Assembly (NCBI GenBank): GCA_947452635.1
Contig: CANGEE010000001.1
Coordinates: forward strand, 1-64,000
DNA length: 64,000 nucleotides
Direction: 5' to 3'
Source of the DNA: Comamonadaceae bacterium
Lineage (GTDB): Bacteria > Pseudomonadota > Gammaproteobacteria > Burkholderiales > Burkholderiaceae_C
A model generated the notes under the pieces. It was not told the DNA's origin. It searched no databases and saw nothing but the letters and a program-made list of their open reading frames with translations. This document shows positions 36,251 to 44,354 of this stretch, piece by piece. Position 1 is the stretch's first letter. Each line of letters starts with the position of its first letter. The position numbers and the translations under genes were made by a program.

Positions 36251-36846
36251 AGTCCCTGTTCAGTTCAAAGGCCATTCAGGGAGTGGCCTTTTTTTTCATG
36301 CTTTGGAGTTGCACGCCCAGTTGGGCTGCACCTGATGCGGTCGCGGGCAAGGCCAAAGCGCAAGTCTGCGCCGCCTGTCATGGTGACAGCGGTGTGTCCA
36401 GCGTGCCAGGCTTTCCCCATTTGGCGGCGCAACCGCCCTTGTCCATCTTCTATCAGCTGTTGCAGTTTCGCGATCAACGCCGAAAAGGCGGTGGCATGGA
36501 GGCGATGGCCGCCACCTTGAGTGAGCAAGACATGCGTGACATTGCGGCTTATTACGCCGGCTTGCCAGCGCCAGCGCCAGTGGCGGGTGGCAGCGTGGAA
36601 AAAATCGCACACGGCCAAAACATTGCACAGCAGCAGTACTGTTCCTCATGCCATGGCGCGCAACTCCAAGGGCAAAAACACGTACCGCGTTTGGCGGGCC
36701 AAGCGAGCGATTATTTTGTGACGCAATTGCGCAACTTACGCAGCGGTGCACGGGCTGACATGGATGGCACCATGGCCAGTGCGGCGCGCAGTTTGACCGA
36801 TGAAGAGATCGAAGCCATGGCGGTCTACGCCCGCAGCCTGCCCTGA
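36247..36846 (+). CDS. Periplasmic di-haem cytochrome c
   Basis: A 199-residue protein with a signal peptide (about 1-27) and two cytochrome c domains. The haem motifs are CAACH (41-45) and CSSCH (132-136); the sixth ligands are probably Met residues in GGGMEAMAATLS and ADMDGTMASAARSL. The two-domain pattern is that of the cytochrome c4/c553 group. It overlaps the sugar dehydrogenase-like gene by four bases, so it is the likely electron acceptor of that enzyme, passing electrons to a terminal oxidase. Confidence 0.9.
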   Translation: MKSLFSSKAIQGVAFFFMLWSCTPSWAAPDAVAGKAKAQVCAACHGDSGVSSVPGFPHLAAQPPLSIFYQLLQFRDQRRKGGGMEAMAATLSEQDMRDIAAYYAGLPAPAPVAGGSVEKIAHGQNIAQQQYCSSCHGAQLQGQKHVPRLAGQASDYFVTQLRNLRSGARADMDGTMASAARSLTDEEIEAMAVYARSLP

Positions 36847-36883
36847 GCGCTGATGGAGACTTGGCGGACGAATCGCGCAGGGC

Positions 36884-37483
36884 TCAATCCGAGGGCTGGA
36901 GGGCTTGCCAAACCCGAATCGCTGCATATGCATCATTGGCGGCATAGACCAATTGCGACTCACTTAATTTGGCGTTGGCCCAGTTGCTGGTTGCGGCTTT
37001 TTTAGACTTTTGAAATCGCTGATTGAACAGCACCGCCACAGCGCCTTTGACGCCCATGTCTTTGCGGTGACCGCGGGCATGGAACACGGTATTGAGCTCC
37101 AAAATACCCTGCGGTTCGATGCCCAGTTTGTGGACGATGCGCCGGCGGTCGTCTCCCAAACCAAAACCGGCTTTGGTGATGCCCCCGTGGGCCAGCAGCT
37201 CGGCGGCCACGGCGCGGCAATCGGGCTCATGCAACTGGAACACCCAGGCACGCTCACGGGTTGCTAACTGCAAGACGTGCGGCCCGTCTGAGGCTTCACC
37301 CACCTTGAAGGTCGGTTTGGATTCGGTATCAAAACCCCAAGCCTGGGCTGACATGAGTTGGGCAAAAGCCTCCCGCGCTTGATGGCCTGTTTGGACCAGC
37401 GTGATGCGGTCCAGACCCAGCCGCTCAAACGGTGGCAGCAGGGCGATGGCTTCTTTGTCGGGCAGGGGGCGTTGGGGGGTCAT
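36884..37483 (-). CDS. 3'-5' exonuclease, DEDDy type
   Basis: A 199-residue RNase D/WRN-like exonuclease. Exo I is GFDTESKPTF with Asp and Glu, exo II is around KAGFGLGDDRRRI, and exo III is LVYAANDAYAAI with the Tyr and Asp of the DEDDy subgroup. There is no HRDC domain, so it is a stand-alone nuclease; whether it acts on RNA or DNA is unclear. Its gene is convergent with the cytochrome c gene. Confidence 0.88.
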   Translation of the reverse strand: MTPQRPLPDKEAIALLPPFERLGLDRITLVQTGHQAREAFAQLMSAQAWGFDTESKPTFKVGEASDGPHVLQLATRERAWVFQLHEPDCRAVAAELLAHGGITKAGFGLGDDRRRIVHKLGIEPQGILELNTVFHARGHRKDMGVKGAVAVLFNQRFQKSKKAATSNWANAKLSESQLVYAANDAYAAIRVWQALQPSD

Positions 37484-37544
37484 GGGGCGGGCTGAAACGA
37501 GGCAGTCCCAATGATCTCATGCCCGCAAGCCCTGCCGCATCGGC

Positions 37545-38339
37545 CTACACCACGATCGGGTTGAGCGCGCCGTCCATGCTCATGCTGATACCGGTGATGT
37601 AGCTGGCTTTGTCCGAGGCCAAAAAAACCACCGCGTTGGCCACTTCTTGCGGTGAGGCCATGCGCCCCAGCGGGATACGCGCCACCGCATTGTGCAAAAC
37701 CTGTTCGGGGCTGATGCCTTGTGCACGGGCGTCGGCCGCAAAGCCTTCTTGCAAGCGGTCGGTGTAGGTCAGTCCAGGATTGACCGCATTCACGCGGATG
37801 CCTTGGGGGGCATAGGCCGTGGCCAAACCGGCGCTGGCCAACATCAGCGCCGCGTTGGCCGCGCCGCCGGGAATATGGATGGCGCTGGCCACCTTGCCGC
37901 CGTTGCCCACCACATTGACGATATTGCCTTGGCCGCGCGCCGCCATGCGCTTGATCACCGGGTCGATCATGTGGATGTAGCTGAAGTACTTGGCCTGCAT
38001 GGCGTCTAGCCAGGCTTGCGGTGTGAGCTCGGCGGCCGGGGTGCGCTTGGCCGCGCCGGCGGAGTTGACCAGCACATCCACATCGCCCGAGTGGGCTTGT
38101 GCGGCATCGAGGGCCGCTACGGCGAAGGCGGCGTCGCGCAGATCTGCGGCCTGGGTGAAGATGCGCGTGGCTTCAAAGTCTTTTTCCAGGGTCAAGCGGG
38201 CTGCCGCCAGATTGGCCGGATCGCGGGACACCAAACTGACCTTGGCCCCCTCTGCCAAAAACGCGTGGGCACAGGCCAAGCCAATGCCTTTGCTGCCGCC
38301 GGTGATCAGAATGTGTTTGTCGTGCAGGTGCAAGTCCAT
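37545..38339 (-). CDS. SDR family oxidoreductase
   Basis: A 264-residue short-chain dehydrogenase. The cofactor motif TGGSKGIGLACAHAF starts at residue 13, NSAGAAKRTP is the NAG-type motif, and the C-terminal half has NPGLTYTDRLQ. At the position of the catalytic Tyr-x-x-x-Lys the sequence reads HIPGGAANAALMLA: the Tyr and Lys are not in place, so it may be an atypical or inactive SDR. The start at 38339 removes a long unlikely extension. It is divergent from the FAH-family gene. Confidence 0.82.
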   Translation of the reverse strand: MDLHLHDKHILITGGSKGIGLACAHAFLAEGAKVSLVSRDPANLAAARLTLEKDFEATRIFTQAADLRDAAFAVAALDAAQAHSGDVDVLVNSAGAAKRTPAAELTPQAWLDAMQAKYFSYIHMIDPVIKRMAARGQGNIVNVVGNGGKVASAIHIPGGAANAALMLASAGLATAYAPQGIRVNAVNPGLTYTDRLQEGFAADARAQGISPEQVLHNAVARIPLGRMASPQEVANAVVFLASDKASYITGISMSMDGALNPIVV

Positions 38340-38501
38340 AGGGTTCTCAAAGCGTGGGTTGGGGAAAGAGCATGTCCGATTTAACCATTGCACAGCCTGT
38401 CGGGCTGTCACGGTCGTGGCTGGGCTGGGTTGGCGCATGGGCGACTGCGCTGCGAGCGCCGTGCGGTGAAGATCGCCAACTTCACTTTAGAGAGAGCTGT
38501 C

Positions 38502-39374
38502 ATGCGTTTTGTGAGTTTTGAAGAAAATGGCCGCCAAGGCATCGGTTGGGTCAAAGACATTCACGCCACCACTTTTGTCGACGTGGCCCAGCTCGCCCCT
38601 GATTTGCCGAGGGATTTGATGGCGCTCATCAACACCCCAGGTGGCATGGCGCGGGCTCACGCAGCAGGCGCTCAAGCGCCAGCCACTGCGCACAAGCCCT
38701 TGAAAAGCGCGCATTTATTGCCTTTGATTCCGCACCCCGGCAAGATCGTGTGCATGGGTTTGAACTATGCCGATCACGCCAAAGAAGGTGGCAATGCCCG
38801 GCCTGACTACCCCAGTTTCTTTTTGCGTGGCAACACCTCCACCGTGGGTCACCAACAAGCCATCATCCGGCCCCAAGTGTCTGACAAGCTGGACTACGAA
38901 GCCGAATTGGCGGTGGTCATTGGCCAACGGGCACGTCATTTGACAGCGGCCAATGCGCTTGAATGCGTCGCTGGTTACAGCTGCTTCAACGACGCCAGCC
39001 TGCGCGACTACCAGCGTAAATCGTCGCAGTGGACGATTGGCAAGAACTTTGATGGCACTGGCCCCTTTGGCCCCTGTTTGGTCACGCCTGACGAATTACC
39101 GCCTGGCGCTGCGGGGCTGCGTATCCAGTCGCGCTTGAATGGCCAAGTCATGCAAGACGCCAACACCCGCGATTTTTTGTGGAACGTGGTGGAGTCTTTG
39201 GTCTTGATCACCGAATGCATGACGCTGGAACCCGGCGACGTGATCATTACCGGCACGCCCGCCGGCGTGGGGTATGCCCGCACGCCACCGGTGTGGATGC
39301 AGCCGGGCGATGTGTGCGAGATTGAGATCGAGGGCATCGGCATTTTGTCGAACCCGATCGCCGACGAGGCGTGA
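38502..39374 (+). CDS. Fumarylacetoacetate hydrolase family protein
   Basis: A 290-residue enzyme of the FAH superfamily, which cleaves C-C bonds or decarboxylates in aromatic acid breakdown. Visible are VCMGLNYADHAKEG (near residues 83-96), KLDYEAELAVVIG with the metal-binding Glu residues, FNDASLRDYQ, QWTIGKNFDGTGPFGPCLVT and IITGTPAGVGYA. An N-terminal domain of about 75 residues precedes the catalytic one. The exact substrate is unknown. GAG-rich sequence precedes the ATG at 38502. Confidence 0.9.
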   Translation: MRFVSFEENGRQGIGWVKDIHATTFVDVAQLAPDLPRDLMALINTPGGMARAHAAGAQAPATAHKPLKSAHLLPLIPHPGKIVCMGLNYADHAKEGGNARPDYPSFFLRGNTSTVGHQQAIIRPQVSDKLDYEAELAVVIGQRARHLTAANALECVAGYSCFNDASLRDYQRKSSQWTIGKNFDGTGPFGPCLVTPDELPPGAAGLRIQSRLNGQVMQDANTRDFLWNVVESLVLITECMTLEPGDVIITGTPAGVGYARTPPVWMQPGDVCEIEIEGIGILSNPIADEA

Positions 39375-39429
39375 AGCGTGCCCGGGCGGTCAAAGGCCCG
39401 GGTCACAGCGCAGATGGAAAGCCCAGGGC

Positions 39430-40422
39430 TCAATCGGCCTTGGCCCCCGAGCTTTTCACCACCGCTGACCATTTGGGCACTTCAGCCCGCAAGAAGTTGC
39501 CGAAATCGGCGGTGCTGTTTCGCGTGCTGGCCATGCCCAGCAGGGCAAATTTTTCCACCACTTCGGGCGACTCCATGGCGCGGTTCAGCGCCGCATTGAG
39601 TTTTTCCACGACGGCAGGCGGTGTACCTGCCGGGGCAAAGAAGCCAAACCAGGTGTAGTCGTCAAACTCCTTGTAGCCGTATTCAGTGATGGACGGTACA
39701 TCGGGCAGCAGCGGCGAGCGCGTAGCACTGGTCACCGCCAAGGCTTTGATTTTGCCGGCCTTGATCATCGGAACGGCGGGTGGCATGGAGGTGGAGGCGA
39801 TGGGCGTGTGGCCTGCCACCACGGCATTGATGGCGGCAGCGGGTTGGTAGGGCACATGCACGATGTCCACCTTGGCGGCGGTTTTGAGCCGCTCCATCGA
39901 CAAATGGGTGGTGGTGCCAATCCCCGAGGAGGCATAGCTCAGTGGTGATTTTTTGGCGGCTTCCACCAACTCAGGCAAGGTTTTGGCGCTTACACTGGGG
40001 TTCACCGTGAAAATATTGGGTGTTTTGGGGCCCAAGGCCACCGGCACAAAATCTTTCAAGGCGTCATAACCCGCGTCGGCATACAAAGACGGATTCACCG
40101 CAAAGGCCACGCTGTGCACCAACAAGGTGTAACCATCGGGGGCTGCGCGCTTGACTTGGGCTGAGGCGATATTGCCACCGGCACCGCCCTTGTTTTCCAC
40201 CACGAAGTTGCCGCCGGTGAGTTCAGACAGTTTTTGCGTCAAGTTGCGCGCCACGATGTCGGTGGACGCGCCCGGCGCAAAAGCCACCAGCAAGGTGACG
40301 GGTTTGGCCTTGGGCCAATCAGTTTGTGCTGGTGCCTGGGCCTGGGCGCTCAGGCCAGTCAGACCAATAAGGCCGCCGCAAAGTCCCCACAGCAGCGAAG
40401 AAGGGCGTGCAAAGTTCAGCAT
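39430..40422 (-). CDS. Bug family tripartite tricarboxylate transporter receptor
   Basis: A 330-residue periplasmic solute-binding protein of the Bug (TctC) type. It has a signal peptide ending near LSAQAQA (residues 24-30), then KPVTLLVAFAPGASTDIVARNL, GGNFVVENKGGAGGNIASAQV and KLNAALNRAMESPEVVEKF, all typical. The membrane components TctA/TctB are not nearby, as is usual for the many orphan Bug genes of Burkholderiales. It lies 36 bases downstream of the intradiol dioxygenase gene, hinting that it binds an aromatic or dicarboxylic acid. Confidence 0.92.
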   Translation of the reverse strand: MLNFARPSSLLWGLCGGLIGLTGLSAQAQAPAQTDWPKAKPVTLLVAFAPGASTDIVARNLTQKLSELTGGNFVVENKGGAGGNIASAQVKRAAPDGYTLLVHSVAFAVNPSLYADAGYDALKDFVPVALGPKTPNIFTVNPSVSAKTLPELVEAAKKSPLSYASSGIGTTTHLSMERLKTAAKVDIVHVPYQPAAAINAVVAGHTPIASTSMPPAVPMIKAGKIKALAVTSATRSPLLPDVPSITEYGYKEFDDYTWFGFFAPAGTPPAVVEKLNAALNRAMESPEVVEKFALLGMASTRNSTADFGNFLRAEVPKWSAVVKSSGAKAD

Positions 40423-40458
40423 GGGTATGGCTCCAGTGGGTTTGTGTGAAGCAGGCTC

Positions 40459-41307
40459 TCAAGCCTGAGGGACCAAATGAAATTCGAAATTCACTTCTGA
40501 AAATGGCGTCGTGATGCCATAGCGCTGGGCCACTTCAGGGTTCTCGCAGGGCACCAAAGGCACGATCAAGCCTTCGCGCACGCCAAACACCGTGTCGTTG
40601 TCCAGGTAGTCAGAGTCGGCCGGGAACAACTCGGTCACCAGACCCACGAAACTGGGCGCGCTGACAATCACATGAAAGTGCGCCGGACGCCAGATGCTGC
40701 GCTGGCTCGCCGCCAGCAGCGCGCCCACAGGCCCGTCGGTGGGCACGGTGTAGGGGTGAGGGCGCAGGGTGAGCAGGTTGAAGCTGCCGTCGGCATCGCA
40801 GCGGATTTTGCAGCGCAGGTTGTGCGGGTCTTGCGTGGGGTCTTGCGCCGGGTACAAGCCGTTGTCGGCGTTTTGCCAAAAGTCGAGTTCGGCATGCGCA
40901 ATGGCTTGGCCCTGCACATCCAAAACACGGCCATGCAACCATGTTTTCTGCCCGGGCTGATCGCCGGTCAAATCCACGCCATTCGGGTGCAACACAGAGT
41001 CATGGTTGTGAAAAGGCCCCAAGACGCTGCTGGCAGTGCCGCCTTCGGGCTGGGAGACCACATCCACCATGGATGAAATACCCAAAATATCGGACAACAA
41101 GCTGAACTCGTTGCGTTCGGCATCGGTGATCGCCGCGCTTTGCGTGAGGAACTCTAGACCACGCAACCACTCCTCTTTGGTCAGTTGGGATTCGGCGACA
41201 AAAGCATGCAGGTGCTTGACCAACAGGGCCATGACCTGACCCAGCCGGGGGTCGGTGGCCTGTGAGAAGCTACGCATGGCCGCTTGAGTGACTAAAGGCA
41301 GGGGCAT
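40459..41307 (-). CDS. Intradiol ring-cleavage dioxygenase
   Basis: A 282-residue non-haem Fe(III) dioxygenase that cleaves catechol-like rings between the hydroxyls. The iron ligands are visible: Tyr in NGLYPAQDP, Tyr in PHPYTVPTDGPVG, and two His in WRPAHFHVIVSAP. An N-terminal helical domain of about 100 residues is the dimerisation part of the catechol/hydroxyquinol 1,2-dioxygenases. The closest guess is a hydroxyquinol 1,2-dioxygenase, but no accompanying maleylacetate reductase is here, so the substrate is open. Confidence 0.9.
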   Translation of the reverse strand: MPLPLVTQAAMRSFSQATDPRLGQVMALLVKHLHAFVAESQLTKEEWLRGLEFLTQSAAITDAERNEFSLLSDILGISSMVDVVSQPEGGTASSVLGPFHNHDSVLHPNGVDLTGDQPGQKTWLHGRVLDVQGQAIAHAELDFWQNADNGLYPAQDPTQDPHNLRCKIRCDADGSFNLLTLRPHPYTVPTDGPVGALLAASQRSIWRPAHFHVIVSAPSFVGLVTELFPADSDYLDNDTVFGVREGLIVPLVPCENPEVAQRYGITTPFSEVNFEFHLVPQA

Positions 41308-41331
41308 CGAATAACTCTGAAAAAAACGATG

Positions 41332-41379
41332 TCCCTATCGTAGGTCAATCAGCGTCTTCAGCGTATAGGGATAAGACCT
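41332..41379 (-). other. Two crossing inverted repeats in the dioxygenase leader
   Basis: TCCCTAT (41332-41338) pairs with ATAGGGA (41365-41371), and AGGTC (41342-41346) pairs with GACCT (41375-41379). The pairs cross, so an RNA could form a pseudoknot. The stretch lies just upstream of the intradiol dioxygenase start and downstream of the operon at 41398. It may equally be chance or a regulator site. Confidence 0.3.
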
Positions 41380-41397
41380 GTAGCCATTGGTTCATAG

Positions 41398-42627
41398 TCA
41401 CTCGCTGACATTGCAGTCCCGGCGCAGCAAAGCCAGCGCATCGTGCAATTTGTAGTCGCGGTCACTGACCAGGGTGTCTTGTGCGTCTTCCACAAAATGC
41501 TGCCACACCTGCACATAGTCGCTTTGGTGTTGCACGGGCGCATGGTCGTGGATGAAGGCAGTGGCCAAATCCGTTTGCCAACCTGATTTGCGGATTTTGC
41601 GCACCAAGGCGGCCGCCGATTTTTCGGTCAACAAAGTTTTGGGGGCGCTGCCTGCGGCGATGCACAAAAACAAGGTGAGCAAGGAGCCGTCGTCGCTGTG
41701 GCCTTGGGTGAGTTTGTTCCAGGCGGCGGAAGCCTCGCGGTCAAAATGGTCAATCTCGGCCAGGCTGTCTTCGATCCAAAAGTAGCGGCCCACAAAGGCG
41801 GGTGTTTGCTGAAACAGCTTGGCCACGGGAATGGCCGGGTCTTGGATTTTGGGTAAATCCAGGATCAGGCTTTGGCGTACTTCTTCAACCGCAGCGTTGA
41901 ACGGTGGGGGCAGGTTTTGGGGCAGCGACAACTTCAGGGCTTGCTTGGAGGGCTTGCGCAAGGCGGCAATCAGGCTCTGGAACTTCACCCAATCGGGCAT
42001 GCCTTGCTGTTTGCCATGCAGCACCAGCAAGGCGGTGCGTATCACCGCGTCGGCGTCGGGGCCGGCGTCTTCCAAATCGTCTGCGTCCATGCCCATGGCG
42101 TCGGCCAACCACAGCGCAGCGTCGATGCGCTGCGCCACCTGCTGGCGCTTGGCCAGTTCGGTCTGGTAATCGCCCAAGCTGCACAACGACCATTTGGCCA
42201 ACTGCGCAATGTGTTTGTCGCTGAAGCCGCCGTGCTCGTTCATGCCAAAGTGGCTGTTTTGCGGCATGACGATCAAGGCCTTGAGCATGTCAGAGGCGGC
42301 TTTGGAGCGCGACATGAAGCTGTGGTCGCGCAGCAGCAAGGCGGCGCGGTGCAGATCGCCTGCGCTTTCAAGTTCCAGGTTCAGGCTCACCAGGTTGACG
42401 ATGCGGTCTTTGGCTTTTTCCAACTCGGGGCGCAAAAACTCGCTGCCAAAGTAGCGCGCGATTTGCACCATGCCTTTGGGCGCGTCGGTTTGAATCGCGT
42501 CCAGTTTTTCGGTCGAAATCAGGTTCTGCGCCAAACCGTAAGCCAGCGCTTTTTCGAAAAAAGCGCTGCGGTCAAACAGCGAGACGCTGTGCGTGTTGGG
42601 GCCTGAAGCGGCAGGAGTCGCAGTCAT
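41398..42627 (-). CDS. Uncharacterised helical protein, J-domain operon gene 4
   Basis: A 409-residue soluble protein with no signal peptide, no membrane segment and no motif I recognise. It looks mostly alpha-helical with leucine/alanine-rich stretches, an acidic patch MDADDLEDAGPDADA near the middle, and no clear catalytic cluster of Cys/His/Asp. It is the last of four genes on this strand, 12 bases after the 254-residue protein, behind a J-domain gene. A scaffold or client of the J-protein is conceivable, but the function is unknown. Confidence 0.75.
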   Translation of the reverse strand: MTATPAASGPNTHSVSLFDRSAFFEKALAYGLAQNLISTEKLDAIQTDAPKGMVQIARYFGSEFLRPELEKAKDRIVNLVSLNLELESAGDLHRAALLLRDHSFMSRSKAASDMLKALIVMPQNSHFGMNEHGGFSDKHIAQLAKWSLCSLGDYQTELAKRQQVAQRIDAALWLADAMGMDADDLEDAGPDADAVIRTALLVLHGKQQGMPDWVKFQSLIAALRKPSKQALKLSLPQNLPPPFNAAVEEVRQSLILDLPKIQDPAIPVAKLFQQTPAFVGRYFWIEDSLAEIDHFDREASAAWNKLTQGHSDDGSLLTLFLCIAAGSAPKTLLTEKSAAALVRKIRKSGWQTDLATAFIHDHAPVQHQSDYVQVWQHFVEDAQDTLVSDRDYKLHDALALLRRDCNVSE

Positions 42628-42639
42628 GAATCGGGTGTC

Positions 42640-43404
42640 TTAAATGGCCGACTCTTCATCCGGGTCCAGTGCGGCCTGGGTGATTTGGCCGCGGTCGGTG
42701 GCGCTGGTTTCGACTTTGCCATCGTCCTCGGCCGACTCTTCTTCTTCAGACAGGCCCAGGTCGTGGGCGCGCGCCTTGGCGCGCAGCACCAACAGCATTT
42801 CCACAAACAAGTCGGGGCACTGGTAGCGCAGGGTCCAGGCCATTTGCATCCAGTCCTGGTCGGCCACTTCGTCTGCGTCCAGCTTGGGTTTGACATAGGC
42901 CGAAGCCAGCAGGGCGGTTTCAGACAGCATGCGGCCATCGTCTTCCACCGCGTCAAACACGCCGGTCCAGGCAAAAGCTTCAATGCGGCTCCACTTTTCG
43001 GTGAAGTAATCGGCCAATGCCTCGGCCCCGCCTTCCAAGTCGCCAATCGCGGTCAAAAATTCCACCGGGTCCGCATCGTCACGGAAGATGATGGCGTTCA
43101 TCATGCCGCGCAAATGGGTGCGCGACAGGTCTTTGTACTGTTTCTCGATCACCACGGCGCGGGCAAACTGCTCGGGTGTGACCAAGAGGTTGATGACCGA
43201 TTCTTTGGAGTTGTCGTATTCGCGGATCACGGCCAGCATGTCTTTGGGCGGCAACTGCTCCAACACCACCATCAAGGCCTTGTCGCCTTGCTCGTCGGCC
43301 AACTCGACCAAAGCGGCCTCGGCCGCCACGATGTCGCCCGACGCGATCAGGCTTTGGGTTTTGGCAATCAGGGCCAGGGCGCTGCTGTGGTTGTCTTGTG
43401 TCAT
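42640..43404 (-). CDS. Uncharacterised acidic helical-repeat protein, J-domain operon gene 3
   Basis: A 254-residue acidic protein. Residues 30-130 read as short helical repeats (VLEQLPPKDMLAVIREYD, then LLVTPEQFARAV) that remind me of the DUF6178/MgtE-N type of helical repeat, followed by FAWTGVFDAVEDDGRM and a very acidic, probably disordered C-terminus. This resemblance is from memory and weak. The start is ATG 43404; a TTG two codons upstream overlaps the stop of the preceding gene. No enzyme motif is seen. Confidence 0.75.
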   Translation of the reverse strand: MTQDNHSSALALIAKTQSLIASGDIVAAEAALVELADEQGDKALMVVLEQLPPKDMLAVIREYDNSKESVINLLVTPEQFARAVVIEKQYKDLSRTHLRGMMNAIIFRDDADPVEFLTAIGDLEGGAEALADYFTEKWSRIEAFAWTGVFDAVEDDGRMLSETALLASAYVKPKLDADEVADQDWMQMAWTLRYQCPDLFVEMLLVLRAKARAHDLGLSEEEESAEDDGKVETSATDRGQITQAALDPDEESAI

Positions 43405-43406
43405 TT

Positions 43407-43982
43407 TCAATCTTTACGGTCAAAACCTTGTTCGGCCAGCCAGTCGTTGCCGGCCTCTTCGCGGCTGCGTGCGTCTTGGTCGTCGTCGTCTTCGATGCGC
43501 GCGCCGCCGTCTTCGTCTGTGGGCCGGTGCGCAGCTTCATCGTTTTCGGCCTCGTTGTCTTTCTCGGCTTCGGGTGGGCGGTTGGCGGCGCTCAGGGGCT
43601 TGGTGTGCATGTACTCCAAGGCGGCGGCTACGCTCATGAACCAATCACCCATAGGCTCTTGCAGGATTTGGTCGACGATGGGTTGCGCCCACGGTTCTAT
43701 TTTCAGCGAGTGCTTCAGCACGTTCCAACCCAGCAACTCGTCTTCGTGGCGGGTCAAAAACTGGTCCATCACGGCAGGGACTGTGAACTGGAAGGCTTGA
43801 TGCAAAACCACCGCCACCATCTCTGGGTTCAGGTCCATGATTTGCAGCAAAAACCCCAGCTCTTGACGCTTGTCGGCCAGCCGTTTGCGCAGCACATGGT
43901 GGCCATCTGAGTCAAAGCTCAGGTCGTCAAGTTCGGCTTGGTAAGCGCTGCGCAGGTCGAGGAAAAAAGTGGAAATATGCAT
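43407..43982 (-). CDS. Uncharacterised protein with acidic tail, J-domain operon gene 2
   Basis: A 191-residue protein with an ordered helical part (about 1-125) and a long charged tail (about 135-191: many Glu, Asp, Arg, with EDDDDQDAR). No signal peptide or membrane segment. The stop codon lies two bases before the start of the 254-residue protein gene and the start lies 11 bases after the J-domain gene, so it is tightly embedded in the operon. Family and function are not recognised. Confidence 0.75.
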   Translation of the reverse strand: MHISTFFLDLRSAYQAELDDLSFDSDGHHVLRKRLADKRQELGFLLQIMDLNPEMVAVVLHQAFQFTVPAVMDQFLTRHEDELLGWNVLKHSLKIEPWAQPIVDQILQEPMGDWFMSVAAALEYMHTKPLSAANRPPEAEKDNEAENDEAAHRPTDEDGGARIEDDDDQDARSREEAGNDWLAEQGFDRKD

Positions 43983-43993
43983 CAGTTCATTTC

Positions 43994-44329
43994 TCAGTGG
44001 GCTTGCGCGCGCAGCGGGGCAAAGTAGCTGGTCCAGATCTCGCGTGCGGTGTGCTGAGGGTCGTCCAGCAGGTTGCGACGCCGGTTGTCGTCATAGGCCT
44101 GGCGTTGGGTAGCGTCGGACAGAACTTCATAAGCCTCTTGCACTTGCCTAAAGCGGGCCGGGGCGTCCGGGGCGGTATTGCGGTCGGGGTGGTACTGGGA
44201 CGCTTTTTGGCGAAACGCTTTTTTGATGTCCGCCAAGCTGGCGTCACTGTGAAGCCCGAGGGCTGCGTAGTGTTCAGTGGGGTGTTCTGGCAAGCGCTGT
44301 GTGGGCTGCGCGTTTTGTCGCTCGGTCAT
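43994..44329 (-). CDS. Small J-domain protein, J-domain operon gene 1
   Basis: A 111-residue DnaJ-like co-chaperone consisting of little more than a J-domain (about 20-88). The HPD tripeptide needed to stimulate the Hsp70 ATPase is at 47-49 in YHPDRNTAPD; EHYAALGLHSDASLADIKKAF and QEAYEVLSDATQRQAYD flank it. There is no Gly/Phe region, zinc finger or substrate-binding domain, so it must be a specialised J-protein whose clients are probably set by its partners. ATG 44329 is chosen; a GTG at 44350 is also possible. The flavin monooxygenase gene ends just upstream, at 44355. Confidence 0.9.
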   Translation of the reverse strand: MTERQNAQPTQRLPEHPTEHYAALGLHSDASLADIKKAFRQKASQYHPDRNTAPDAPARFRQVQEAYEVLSDATQRQAYDDNRRRNLLDDPQHTAREIWTSYFAPLRAQAH

Positions 44330-44354
44330 TCGCGGTCTTTCAATCCGCACTATT

